Assembly (NCBI RefSeq): GCF_018320785.1 | Contig: NC_054875.1 | Span: 4,457,632-4,521,631, forward strand | Length of the DNA: 64,000 bases | Direction: 5' to 3' | From: Cheilinus undulatus | Taxonomy: Eukaryota; Chordata; Actinopteri; Labriformes; Labridae | Part shown: positions 34,556 through 46,945 of the stretch, one piece after another | How positions within the stretch are numbered: position 1 is the stretch's first letter | Layout: each line of letters opens with the position of its first letter | The notes under the pieces: generated by a model | Databases searched by the model: none | Seen by the model: only the letters and a program-made list of their open reading frames with translations | What the model was told of the DNA's origin: nothing | Program-made: the position numbers and the translations under genes

Positions 34556-34950
34556 ATTTCATCAAACTTGAATTAAGATGCAGTAGCCTATGACCCAATG
34601 CAATTTTACAACTGTAGGCAATATTTAGTGAACTTAAAGATATCTGTTTAATATTAGTATTGCTACAAAGATATTATTCTCTACATGGGATGCAAACATT
34701 TAAGTGTCAAATTGTTTTAAAAGATTACAAAAAATCCCAATGTATTTGTTTTTTGTAAATTTTTGTTAAATTACATTGAGAATGAAGTGTAACTGATCAT
34801 TCCCTTCAGTAATATAATTCATATCCAATCTGCAATAGGAGTCAAAATAATCCCAATTAGATATTCAAAAAAATACTCAACAGTCACAGCTGTAACTTTG
34901 TCCTTTTTTGCACTACTACACCTTTTTTTTTAAACCCAGTCCATATCATA

Positions 34951-35493
34951 TACAGTGCTTAACAAATTTATTAGACCATCTGTTAAATTTATCTCATAGA
35001 CCATCCAGCATCATGAAGTGCTTTAATGCGGACTCTTTCATTTTCAGTGAGCTCTCCACGTTTTACCATTTTGAACAGGAATGAGGGATTTCAAACTGAA
35101 ATCACCCAAGTTTGAGCCGGCTCACTGGGCTTCTCCGAGAAGTCAGAAATTAATCAAGCATAACATTCAAGCACTAAAACTAATTTTTCTGTTCAGGAAT
35201 GCAAGTAAATAACTATAATTTGACATATTAAACAAGAAATATGAATGTGCTTTACTATTTTTTTCAGGTTTTTTTAATAAATCAGTACATTTGAAAATTT
35301 ATGGATAACAATAATAATGATATTTTAGCATTAAAAATATCATTTGGGTTAAAGAGCTTCTACATATTGGTGTATTAACCATTGCAGAAACATAAAAAAA
35401 TGATTTTGGTAATTACCAATGCTGTTAATTTAAGGCAGCTGTGGCATAAACCTTACTTCGGGTGGTGGTCTAATAAATTTGTTGAGCACTGTA
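34951..35493 (-). mobile_element. Tc1-like element remnant
   Basis: TACAGTGCTTAACAAATTTA at the left and its near-perfect complement TAAATTTGTTGAGCACTGTA at the right are inverted ends including the TA target site. On the minus strand around 35070-34990 a transposase N-terminus is readable (VKRGELTENERVRIKAL, HDAGWSMR) before a stop. Most of the transposase is deleted. Confidence 0.85.
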
Positions 35494-35642
35494 TTTTGCA
35501 AATTTTCAACTGTAAATTTTTAATAGACGTCTCCTCTTTGCTTTGTTAACGCTGCTGCTCCAAGTATCTTGAATGCCCCCCTTGGGACAAGTAAAGTTTT
35601 TTGGGTTCAAATTTTATCTGAATAAAAAACACTTAGCCCTAC

Positions 35643-35945
35643 AGATGGGTCAGGACCTAAAAGTGGGTCACTAAAATGTTTTCAGTGGGTCGCAGTTGTG
35701 TGCCTTGAAAAAAATGTGGCAGGAAGTCTACAATTTACAGAATCCCCAACTGGACATACATCCATATGTCTCACTCTGCTTCTCCACGTTTTTGAGTAAT
35801 TTCTCTACTTATTTATAGCGGGATAACTAAGCTGTTTTTTTCCATGACAACATTTTAACTTTGCAAGATCTGTAGAAAGCAGCCAAATGTACAGGTTATT
35901 ATTGAAGATTATTATCGATGCTGATGCTATGCATTACAACACTGA
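35643..35945. repeat. Dispersed repeat pair D, copy 2
   Basis: Direct-orientation relative of 34258-34555, ending with the shared CTATGCATTACAAC word. The two copies flank the Tc1 remnant. Confidence 0.65.
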
Positions 35946-36812
35946 GTATTTCTAACAGATATCCCTTTTCTAACCATGTCTGTCAGCAATAACATGTAAA
36001 AACATAACCTGAATACAGGAATACTGAGGTGTATCTGATGCACAGGAGGTCCCACTGTTATGGCTGGTTGGTATGAGAGACATTTAAATGTTATTGCACA
36101 TGATATATTAATTTATACGTTGTTCAGTAATTATCATCCTACAAAAATCATTAAGAAAACAAAATTATTTAAAGTACATTTGTACCAAATGGAGACATGA
36201 GTCTATTAAAAGTTTAAATATGCCACGTCTGCGTAGTAACTGAAGCAGAGATGAAGATTTTAGTTATTAAAGCTGGAAAATACCATTGTCATCATAACGC
36301 CGTTAGCTAATTAGCTAAGACTCTAAACTGTGTAGAAACAGGAGTCTAATCTTGGTAACAACAGTGGTGTCTCATAAATAACTCACAGTAAACAGTTTGT
36401 ACTGTTGGCCAACCGAACAAACACTGAAAAACACAACCAGCTGTTAGGAAAGACACATAACGAGCTAACGGCTAGGTGCCTAGCGGAAGTTAGCTAACGA
36501 GCTAACGTTAACGATACTTCATGTGTGGTTATTAACAGGTTAACGATGCCATTTTAAGCTCTGTAAATATTATGGCCAAGCCAGGATACGCCTTATGTTA
36601 AGGTTTTAAATATATTTAAGCTATTCACATGCTACGTTAGCTTATATCTCCGCTGAAAGATCCCATATCCCTTTATTGGCGTCTCTGTTGTAACGTTAGC
36701 TAACGGCTCATCCGGAGCGTCAGTTTTAATGTTAGCTCAGCATTATATATCTGTCACAGGACAAACAAAAGCAAACAGAAGCTTTAAACTATCACTATAG
36801 GTGTTAGATTAC

Positions 36813-37130
36813 CTGCTGTCTTCTTAGGTATTGTTGACAAGTCCAACGTTATCACTGTTAGGTCAGCAGCTAACGCTAGGTTAGCTTCCAGTGTGTAAAA
36901 GCACCGCAGAGCTTCTTTAAGAACCGAAAACCCGGATTCAGTTCAATATTTTCACCGACTACATGTAATATTTATAAAAATGGCTCCCAGGTCTCTTGGT
37001 GTGCGGTCAAAGCTCTGTTTCCTCCTGGAAATACGGGTTCGGTTGATGGTTTTGGTCCTCAGACAGACATCATGGGAAAAACAAGCAGACTCCGTTCTTC
37101 AGATAAAATGAGAGAACTTCCGGTTCACAT
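36813..37130 (-). promoter_or_regulatory. dedd: Probable dedd promoter and untranslated first exon
   Basis: Reading the minus strand from about 37100, a candidate 5' UTR exon ends GACAGCAG with donor GTAATC at 36812-36811. The only ATG in it is followed at once by a stop codon. It could join the acceptor before 32969. CCGGAAG, an ETS-factor core, sits at 37123-37117, as often seen in TATA-less housekeeping promoters. The transcription start is inferred, not shown. The adjoining 36300-36900 stretch is rich in GTTAGCTAACG-type words. Confidence 0.4.
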
Positions 37131-38329
37131 TTAATTTCACGTCCGCTCTCGTGCGCAGGTATTTCTGATGAAAATAGCGTAACACTGACCCACAGAGAGG
37201 CTGGGTGCGATGCATTTCTGTGCTGGTGGTAAATCCCTTTGTTAGGAAGGTTGCATCGATTTTAACTAGAGTAGTCACAGAAATGTAGAAATGATCTATT
37301 TTACTGCGAATTTGATTTAACGTGCGTTTACACTTAAGATGTTAAACCTGTTTATAATTCGGAAATCATCATTTTGATTATATTGGTGGAGAACAGAATA
37401 CCTTTTGTAAATAAATAAATGTCAAATGTCTTAATAAAGAGCTGCCCAGTTACAGCATAAATAATAATAGGTCATCTTTTATTGATATATTAAACAATAA
37501 AGGACTTTTCAAACACAGTTCATGGTAGAAATGGCAGTCAGTTGCTTATGGAATGTCTGAGGCAGGATGTCCTGATGAAGATTCATTTGAGTCTAAATGC
37601 TTGGACATTACTTTTCAATAAAGGGTTTTTATGTGACATTAGAGTGACTTGGATCAGTGGCAGACTCAGGATGTTTGAGGGACAGGGGTGGAAATGGTAA
37701 ATAAGGGCCCCTAATATAAGTGATGAGGCAACAGTGCAAAAAAAGTTGTAAAATATTTAACGTGAAAAAGTTACAAAACCTGTTATAATGAGGAACTATT
37801 AACTATTTAACCACTGATTTCACAAAGATACACAAGAAAGGATGTTAGTGAAAATAGACTTTTTTTACCAAGGAAGTTATCCACCTTATTCCTAGTCCTC
37901 ATGATTCTTTGTGTGAAACATGGATGCAGCTTCCGGTCCCTTCTATCTAAATGGGACTTTGCATTGAATACAAGATGTGAAACACGATTTTTAGAGCAAT
38001 TAGGACATTAAAATATGTAACTTTCGACTGCTTCACCTCAATCAGGACAATATTATGATTTATTCGCCTTCTGCTGAAGAGTACAAAGTGACGGCATTAC
38101 CTTGGATAACCTAGACAAGCATATTTAGTTAACTTTATTAGCTTCATATCAGTAATAAACGATCACGTTTTGTTAATTGAGTTTTTACACCTTCACATAA
38201 CATTTCTAGTTTGTGGGGTTGCTGAAATCCTTATTACACCAACTAATCCCCTTAAAATGGGGGAATTATACTGATAAAATTATTCGTGACTTATGTTGTC
38301 AGCTCTTCAGTTTGGTAAATGTCTAGTTT

Positions 38330-39178
38330 GATGCACAGTCATGTTGGAACAGGAAGGGGCCATCCCCAAACTGTTCCCACAAAGTTGGGAGCATGGAATT
38401 GTCCAAAATCTCTTGGTATGCTGAAACATTCAGAGTTCCTTTCACTGGAACTAAGGGGCCAAACCCAGCTCCTGAAAAACAAGCCCACACCATAACCCCC
38501 CCCTCCACCAAACTTTACACTTGGCACAATGCAGTCAGACAAGTACCGTTCTCCTGGCAACCGCCAAACCCAGACTCGTCCATCAGATTGCCAGATGGAG
38601 AAGTGTGACTGGTCGCTTCAGAGAACGCATCTCCACTGCTCTAGAGTCCAGTGGCGGTGTGCTTTACACCACTGCATCTGACGCTTTGCATTGCACTTGG
38701 TGATGTATGGCTTGGATTCAGCTGCTCAGCCATAGAAACCCATTCCATGAAGCTCTCTATGCACTGTTCTTGAGCTAATCTGAAGGCCACATGAAGTTTG
38801 GAGGTCTGTAGCCATTGGCTCTGCAGAAAGTTCGTGACCTCTGTGCACTATATGCCTCAGCATCTGCTGACCCAGCTCTGTCATTTTACGTGGCCTACCA
38901 CTTGGTGGCTGAGTTGCTGTTATTCCCAGTCTCTTCCACTTTGTTATAATACCACTGACAGTTGACTGTGGAATATTTAGGAGCGAAGAAATTTCACGAC
39001 TGGACTTGTTGCACAGGTGGCATCCTATCACAGTACCACACTGGAATTCACTGAGCTCCTGAGAGCGAGCCATTCTTTCACAAATGTTGTAGAAACAGTC
39101 TGCATGCCTAGGTGCTTGATTTTATTCACCTGTGGCCATGGAAGTGATTGGAGCACCTGATTTACACAATATAGTGTA
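38330..39178 (-). mobile_element. Tc1/mariner copy with broken transposase
   Basis: Related to the element at 525-2175. On the minus strand, 39073-38726 encodes the N-terminal helix-turn-helix half (starts MARSQELSEF, with IPQSTVSGIITKWKRLG and PPSGRPRK). The DDE half continues in two shifted frames (about 38560-38323: [23 protein letters not shown]) with stops between. The upstream end reads AATACACTATATTG on the minus strand. The other terminus was not found, so the copy is truncated. Confidence 0.85.
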
Positions 39179-39393
39179 TTGTGTGATTGTTGTTATTATA
39201 AATGACTTTTATCATGGCAGCTGTGTGGGGTATGAAGTGAGAGACAGAGAGAGGCTGAATCAAGCAAAGCAGAGACAAAGAGAAGGGAAGTTGACACCTT
39301 AGTATTTGGATTTTGCTTTGGGCTTCATTCAAACTGTTCAGGCCTCAATCCAGTGTCCCCTACAGTGGCATCCTAGAGGACTGTTTATATCAC

Positions 39394-42300
39394 CTATGAC
39401 AAGATGCAGCTCCACTCGGACTTAGCAACAATGGCCTGGAAGGCTGCAGTTGCAGTTGTTAACTCCGTGTCCTTTGTTAGGAAAAGATTCTGAAGGAGAG
39501 GAAAAAAACTCAGACATAAGTATGACTTCAACCCAACATTTAAACATTGTTGGCAGTAAAATGCAGGTAACTGCACAATTAGTCACTCATTACTCATATA
39601 AATTCATGTCAACATTTCTGAAAGCACCTGTGGGTTTTTAACTCTTTGTGACTGCTGGAAGAAAGCAGGACGAGATTTTTGGTCGGAAAGAAAAAAAATG
39701 CATGTTTAACAGGATCAGACATGAGAAGCACTACAATCTTCACAACCCAAAAGTTCTTCAAATTGGGAATAATCTATAACAGATTTATATTCTTTCTTGC
39801 AGCTCTGAATATTTACCTGGTTGCATACAGACTTCCCGTAGCGCACAAAGGTGGCGAAGTGCTCGCAGTTAAAAAAGACCAAATCATAGGAACAATCCTT
39901 GTCAAGGAGGGCACTGAGTCGTCTCCTTACGGTGCAGGAATCTGATGCTTTCAAAGCGTGCTGGTTGTTGTTGATGGAGACCTTGGATCCAGGTGGAATG
40001 TGCACGTCATGGAAATGCGTTCTTCGGATCTTTGTACGGCCCAGTATCACGGGCCTAGAATTTGGCTTGATGTCTTTCGATCTGTTCTGTATTGCTGTCA
40101 TGAGCTTTTTTTCATCTGAAGAATGAGACAGTTTACTTCAGGTTGTGCAATAATTTGATCTATTGAACTATTTACCCAGAATGCACTGAATAAAATTGGA
40201 GCCTACATTTTAATCTTTTGTGTTCCTTTAACATACATAGAATAGAATGTATGTTTATAGGCATTTGCACAGGTAAAGGACAGTACAGGTACACTGGAAT
40301 TTTTTGCATTGCTCCTAGAGTCAGCTCTCACAAAAAAGTATAAAAAATATAAAAGGATAAACAATAAAGACAAATAAAAATATAGACTATAAGACAGTAC
40401 GAAACCAGAAAGAGCTGTTTTATAAGAAGTTATTACCAAAGTACAAAAAGAATGTACAAAAAAACTACACATTAATATAGAAGAACTTTGCTATAAACAA
40501 AGATGTAATATGAAATACTTTCTAGCTCTGATATTTTTCCCTACTTGCTACCACACAAAATGTTTTCTTCTGCTAGCCTGATAATTAATAACACATTAAA
40601 TAAAGTCAACATGTCTTAACATGCATGGTTCCTTGTAAGGATTATAATCCCCCCCCCCTTATTTTTCCATTTTAAAAGCACTTTCTGTGTTCATATTAAG
40701 TGAACACATTAGTATTGACTTGACTTAATTAAACACACTGTCTGCTTTTCGGAATATTTAACATGCATTGGCAGAATCTGTGCAGGATTTGACACACTTG
40801 TTGAAACTATGAAAATATGAAATGTACTCAAAGATGTCCTCACCTGCAACCGCAAAATGGATTACATATCCATTCTTCTCATACACTGCCCAGTGTGAGT
40901 ATCCAATGGGGTAAGAAATCTCAACCAGGTCTCCAAATTTGGCCCTGGATATAACTTCTTTAATCTGTGGTCAGGAGAAAATAAATGAGTGTTAAATTAC
41001 AATAAAACAGGCAGACTTTGACATGTCTCCACCCTGGATATCAGACCGTATATTACAGGTTTAGCTGATTGGTCCCCAAACCTTCATGTTGACTTTCAGT
41101 GGGCTGAATGCCAAAATCCCTTCAGGATTCATATCCCATGCCTTTTATCCATGGCATCTTGGAGTCTATGCATGAAGCTGGATGCATCAGCATACTGAAG
41201 CCTGTTGCACTAAGTAATGGCATTAAATCCACACTACACCCCACATAAAACAAGCTAAATTGTAACTTAGGTTGTGTGAATGAAAGCTTACGCCCTCAAC
41301 CTAAAGCTGGTCAAAATAAGCCCACAAATATTGAGCCGTAAAAGCATCGATAACATGAGATAATTTAACAGCAACAGAAATGATCTCTTCCTAAGAAAAC
41401 AATAGTCTAATTGATCATTTTTACACACAGCTGACACCAAACAGCTGGTAAAATCCTCAGCCCCTCCAATCCTCCGAGCTATCCCACCTTTTTAAACTTA
41501 GGCCATTACAATCAGAATTTATGGAGGAGGTTACACCAAGTAGGAGGTAGGTGTGATATTTAAAGACCCTGTAAAGTGAAATCCAAAATTGTTGTCTTAA
41601 CACTCTAGATATGATGTTAAAATGTGAAAACACTGAGATCTACATGTGAATGAATTCTGGATTTAGACTGTTAGAAATTTTTTCACCGCTTTCCTGACTT
41701 GGTTTCGTGTGAGTGGGGCCAACATGTATTTGTGGATATCTGAAATGTTCTTTTTGACCAGGCAAAACTGAATTACAGATATCTTCAATGCTAATCCGGG
41801 TAGTCAAACTTACCTTTTAAATGTTAAAACGACTTGCCACAGAGCAGTTCATCTCAGTCCGGTCTGTTGTTAGCTTATTTCACTGCCTTTATTGAAAGTA
41901 AACAGTCAGTTAAATTATGTTTTTATGTTCATTGTGAGGTAAATTTTTCAAATCCATCATCCACAGTGGTCTATGGATCATTTAAAGCATCATAACAGAG
42001 ATTTGAGCCAGAAGACGGACTTCGTCTCTTCTTCTAAGGTCATCAAAAGGTCAAGGGGCAGGCCAATGGCGTGAGTAGTTAGCTTAATTTTGTAAACTTG
42101 TGGATGTTTTATCAAAATTTGACCTGGGGGTTCATAACACAGTGACTTGTCATACAACAAACCAAAATACAGATTCATTTTCACTTTACAGGGTCCTTAA
42201 GTTATAACTTAGGCCTAAGGTGAAACTCTCTTAAGTGATGCAACACCTCAAATGTTAGCAAGGCATGAACTCTATAAATAGTAAGAACTTTTGTCCAAAT

Positions 42301-45300
42301 TAGGCTTTGTTTGAACTTACCTAGAGTTGGTACAACCTATATCGCAGGACCTATGGTGGAAACAGAAACCAAACTAGACAGCTATTATGACTCCCTTTGG
42401 ACTTGTGCCCTTTAGTCCTGAAAAAACCCTATCAAGAGGGTATTCTGGGGACTGAAAGTCATCTCACTGATGACCATTATCAATTCATTATCTGGGCTAT
42501 AAAGTTTCATGTCTTATGTATGTATCTGACCTATTTTTTATGATATTTTATAACCACCTTCAACAAAATATTCTGATGTTTTAAATGTTTTAACTTGTCA
42601 CACTTGTAATCATACCTGTATAAAATGATTTGCTCTAAATGCAATTTAGTATCATGCAATAAGGAAGAGAGTGTTTTCTACAATTCTTTTTTTTTTCTTA
42701 GCTTACAAATTAGAGGTGGGCGGTAAACCGGTATTAATACTGTCACCGGTAAAATTTTTGCCTCAGAATGGATTTCTGCAACACCGTTTAAATGTCTATG
42801 TTGTGCTGTGATGCACGTGCGAGTCATATCCGCTCCCACTGCTGGCAGAGCGAGTGATTAGTGACGACCACTGTCAATAGCACGTTTAGCTCTAGTATTA
42901 CATGTAGCCAGGTAACTAACTAAATGTCACCTGCTCTTGTCATTGAAACTAAGCATGTTAGCAGGCAAAAACATAGAAGTTTAACGTCTGTATCGCAACA
43001 AAGTCAGTGCGCTGTCTCTGTCAGCCTACCTGGGGCTTTAACACAAGCTTAGTGCTGCTTTGGCTGGTTTCAGTTTGTGCTAAGCCCAGTGCTGCAGCTC
43101 TTCCTCTTACAATGGCATAAACAACCATTTAAAAGTCTATTTTAACTTTTGACTTTCTTTTCCAAGCCCACAGTGAGTCAAAGATCCAGGCTGTGATGTT
43201 AAATGAGGTCAGGTAAGCTGCTGTAAACTAGCTGCAAAAACTCTCCGGTATGGCAGCCAAAGCTAAGCTAACTCAGTGCTAAACACAGTACTTCCGTCAA
43301 GCCCTTCACAATAAAAGTCTGTGGCTCTTACCCCTAAAATACACCAGATACGTTTTCGGTCTGTCTCCACTCCAGCACGGTAACGGAGAAGATAGGTTTT
43401 AGTTTTAGTCAATGAGAGAGCGTCCACCAGCTCCGCTGCTCTGCATCTCTGCTCCGGCAGAGCTCCGGCAGTCTGGAGCCCTCTGCAGCAGATACGCTGG
43501 AGTCCTATTTCTGCCGGATGCCAAAGCCCTGCGCATAGATTCAGCATGGAGCAGATTGAACTGCCAGGAGGTGTCGCCAAAACCAAATTAAAATATCTGG
43601 TTAAATTTCAAAATAAAATACTCCATGTTGACGCGAGATTTATGCCAGACTGTATTTCCTTTCACTACATTGACAAAAAGTCTTAATGAGGCGTAGCAGA
43701 GCCTGTAATCAACATGTCAGCGGAGCAAAAAGACGCTTATTTATTTATAGAACGATACTGAGTAGAACCAGATAAAACTAGGCTATATGAAAGGAAAAAA
43801 AACAGAGACACCTCAAGTTATACTACTCCTGCAGTTCAGAACAGTGGCTTTAAGTGTGTTTATTATGTTTTATGGCACTTCAGTAGGTTCTAGTCGCATG
43901 GCCAGGTGTGATTTTGTAACTACCGCAAAACTCCTCGGTCTCGCGAGTCTAGCAGTCCAGCGGTGCTGCTCCATGCTGCACTGCAAACGCAGTCGGTGGG
44001 AGCTAACGGACGGCGGGGCACGCAGTCAGACTGCAGCGCAGCCGTGCTGGAGCGGAGATGTATCTGGTGTATTTTAGGGGTTAGTTTTCTGAAACGCTTT
44101 TATTGTGAGCGCCTTCACCAGGAAACCTGCTCAAGTCATTAACAGCTTAACACACCTCATCAGGATAGAGATGAAATGTGAAACTTGGAGTGCGGTTAGA
44201 CAGAAGTAAACCGAGAGAGACTTAAAAAAAAACAACATTTTTTCTGTTACTATGCTTAGACATAAAATAAGTATGCCATCAAAGGCTTGTTTTAAGGGAA
44301 GAAGGGGGTTTATAACACTTGAATTTGGATTGAAAAACATTATCTCCTATTAATTTTGTAAGAAGGCAAGAAAAATACTGTGATATTATTTTTAGGCCAA
44401 ATCGTCCAGACCTATTACAAATTCTCACATAACAGACTTTAAATGACAAACCTACGTGATATCGTTATCAACTACGTGGTTTGTGTGTCTCTGGTTTACA
44501 TTGGTTGGCCATTCAGCCGGTGGGCGTCTGACGTCAACACGTTGAATAACTCAAGTCTTGAATGTTGTAAACATTGAATGAAACCGTCATTCCCACCATC
44601 ATATTATTGTTGGTTTTCTACTACGAAAAGCAACAACTTGAAGAGCTGCAAATAAGCCTGGTCTGAGTTGGTCTAATGAGTTTTATCATTAGACGACAAC
44701 TCTATCGTCGTCGACAGGAAAGGAGAAGAAAGTATGCAATCCTGCGAGCCACTGCAACACCAATTTGGGAGAGAAGGTATGTGTTGTAAAACTCTTGAAA
44801 AGATGAGCTGTCAATGGTGAGGTACAACTTTGTCTACAATTTCATGAAATTTTCCGTGCTTGGACAATCCCCATTTGACATAATAATGGACACCTCTACT
44901 CCTCACGTAACGTAAAGCAGCTACCGTTAGCCAACCCTGTCCAGGCTGCTGGTTAATTTCGGTAGCATGAGATTGTTGTGGTCTCTTCCGCGGCTCATTT
45001 TGTTATGTTGATGGATTTCCTTTGCCGGTAGTCATGTCGTAAGTTCCTGTCATTGATACGAAGGTCCGAACCTTTCAAAATAATGCTTTCACACTGGGCA
45101 TAAACCAGACCATGGTTCCGTTTGGTCTGGACCGAGACCACCTCTTTTCGTCGGACCAAGGTCCGGCTGTTTGGTCCGGGCCACAGTCCAGGGGAGGTTT
45201 CACACCTATCATTTCGGTTCAGACCAAACAGAAAAGTCAGAAAGTCCGGACCAAACGACGTAGGTGTGAAAGCCCCCTAAGGCTCTGCTTGGGCAGATTT

Positions 45301-46105
45301 TTCCCAGCATGCCCTTTGAATTGTGCTTTTGGACTAAAAGTATGAGGAAATTGTGTTTAAATATATTCTAATTTTGCCTGTTATACAGCGATTACTACTA
45401 AGATTATTATGACTATGCTCCTGGTATAGTGTCACTATTGTGATTGGACGTTTTTTGCACCACGAGTGAAGTTAACCACTTAGTGACTTTCTGCCTGCAG
45501 CAGTTGTGACCTCTAAATGACATGGAGGATCCCTTCCTGAGTCAGAGTGAAGTTGTCTGTCTCATTCTTGCATTGAGTCACTCAGTCTTCTAACACTAAG
45601 ACAGCTGTAACCCGTTTGAGTGGAATAAAGAGTACAAAATATTTATTTTGTAATGCCAGTAATTCAAAAAAATGCATAAAATGAACTATCCTTTATGTGA
45701 CAATAAAGAGTGAATATGATTCATTTTCATAAAGAATTGAGTTGAAGAATCTCATAGATGTTGAGTATAAACTTACATAATTTAAATGCATCTATTACAA
45801 TTGTTTAATTACACAAAACACCAGGTGAAATACACACAATTAACCTGTGTGCAAAATATTACCTCAACTTCTTTGAGTAGATTTAACGGGCTATTTTCGT
45901 TATTTTTTTTTACCTTATTACCACACTCCAGTGGTGATCCAGAATACATGTGCAGGAGGTATAATCCTGTCTGAGCTTTTCAATTTAAACTGAAAATGCA
46001 TTGTTCTGTTTGAGAGGTTGTAAATTCACTGCCAATGTTAACATTTTCTGCATGCGTGTAGTTGAGTCCTACCTGGTTTTGAGTGATACTTTGTTGTAGA
46101 CCCAT
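39394..46105 (-). CDS. LRAT/PLAAT-family thiol acyltransferase, paralogue A (CaaX-ending)
   Basis: Four coding exons on the minus strand: 46105-46073, 40964-40844, 40115-39817, 39489-39394 (TAG); 182 residues. The family (LRAT, PLAAT/HRASLS; NlpC/P60-type fold) transfers acyl groups from phospholipids through a Cys-His pair. Family motifs are KFGDLVEI, then His35 in GYSHWAVY, His47 in VIHF (spaced 12 apart as in PLAATs) and Cys135 in NCEHFATFVRYG. The final exon (NLFLTKDTELTTATAAF...) is not hydrophobic, so the usual C-terminal membrane anchor of LRAT and PLAAT proteins is absent. Instead the protein ends CILS, a CaaX-type prenylation box, and starts MGLQQS, which fits the N-myristoylation consensus. 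A tandem paralogue with the same exon layout lies upstream at 49.1-52.8 kb. Assignment to a named orthologue (LRAT-like or PLAAT-like) is not possible from sequence alone. Confidence 0.88.
41564..42196. mobile_element. piggyBac-like MITE with TTAA duplication
   Basis: AGACCCTGTAAAGTGAAA at the left and TTTTCACTTTACAGGGTCC at the right are inverted repeats, flanked on both sides by TTAA (41560-41563 and 42197-42200), the piggyBac target site. The 633-bp body has no transposase. It sits in intron 1 of acyltransferase paralogue A. Confidence 0.82.
42711..44414. mobile_element. Long non-autonomous hAT-type element with internal inverted repeat
   Basis: The left end TAGAGGTGGGCGGT and the inverse of the right end, TAGGTCTGGACGAT, are imperfect inverted repeats, flanked by a perfect 8-bp duplication TTACAAAT (42703-42710 and 44415-44422). 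Inside, ACCCCTAAAATACACCAGAT at about 43329 recurs inverted at about 44080, with CACAATAAAAG nearby in both arms, forming a large internal hairpin. Frames of up to 107 codons exist but none resembles transposase. Confidence 0.8.
45057..45285. repeat. GGTCCGGACCAAA-rich palindromic repeat
   Basis: Dense in GTCCGGACCAAAC / TTTGGTCTGGACC words on both strands, bounded by GCTTTCACAC on the left and GTGTGAAAGC on the right, which are inverted. This is probably a folded MITE; the exact ends and target duplication were not resolved. It lies in intron 1 of paralogue A. Confidence 0.6.
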
Positions 46106-46221
46106 AGCTGACTCCTGAAGTCTGTGGTGTCTGTACAGTCGTCTCTGGGTGTGTGGTCTGAAGTCTGGGTTATCGTTTGTTACGCAGGTTGTATAGGTTT
46201 GTTACATAGGGAAGGTTAGAA

Positions 46222-46237
46222 AGCTGATTGGCTGATG
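46222..46237 (-). promoter_or_regulatory. CCAAT box of acyltransferase paralogue A
   Basis: On the minus strand CATCAGCCAATCAGCT, 117-132 bases before the ATG. The same 16 bases occur at 52915-52900, at almost the same distance before the ATG of paralogue B. CCAAT in this context fits NF-Y binding. Function is inferred from conservation between duplicates. Confidence 0.6.
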
Positions 46238-46945
46238 CAGTTAAAAGGAAACAAAATACTGCATCATTCATTACAGTTATGCATACGTATAAGAAAACAC
46301 TGACCTCTCTGAGTTTATCTCGACTGATTAGAGACGTAGAACTTGTGGATCTGAGAGACTTTATTACAGGTGGCAAAGCTATTTCAGTCAGCAGTACTGA
46401 TGAAGTAAAGATCAATCGTTAGCTTAAATATGAACTAATATGAACTTTGAACAGTGCAAAATATAGAACTTCCAGTAATTTCCATATGCTTACATTTTGC
46501 GGGTGTTTTAGCAATGATTGATAATCGTCTAAAGTGCTGCTCAGCAAAAGCTAAAAAAAGTATTTACAATCATCGATGTAACTAGGACTGGTGGGCAAAA
46601 AATGAAACTGAAAGGGGGTTTCAGTTTTGACTGTTTTCTCCAGACAGAGAGAGAGAATGATAGAGGGAAAGCGGGAGAGATGGGGGGAGAGAGAGGATAT
46701 GACTAGAAACATTTCATCCTCAGACCATGAGACTTTTTTAAAAAGGAAACTCTGCAGGTTTCTGTCACAATCTGTCCCGTTCAGTTGGACGGTGTGAGCA
46801 CTCAGGTCGTGAGTGGACAGTCGAGATGACATTCTGCCACCACTGTCGTACAGTCGGCTTGAAATCACAGAGTATACACACAGCTTAAGACCTGTGGGCA
46901 TTATTGGAAAGTTTGAAGAAAATCCATTCAAGCAGAGAGATTGCA

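Noticed and set aside
43263-43586. 107-codon minus-strand ORF inside the hAT element
   Set aside because: Lies in an internal inverted arm of the element; no transposase similarity seen.
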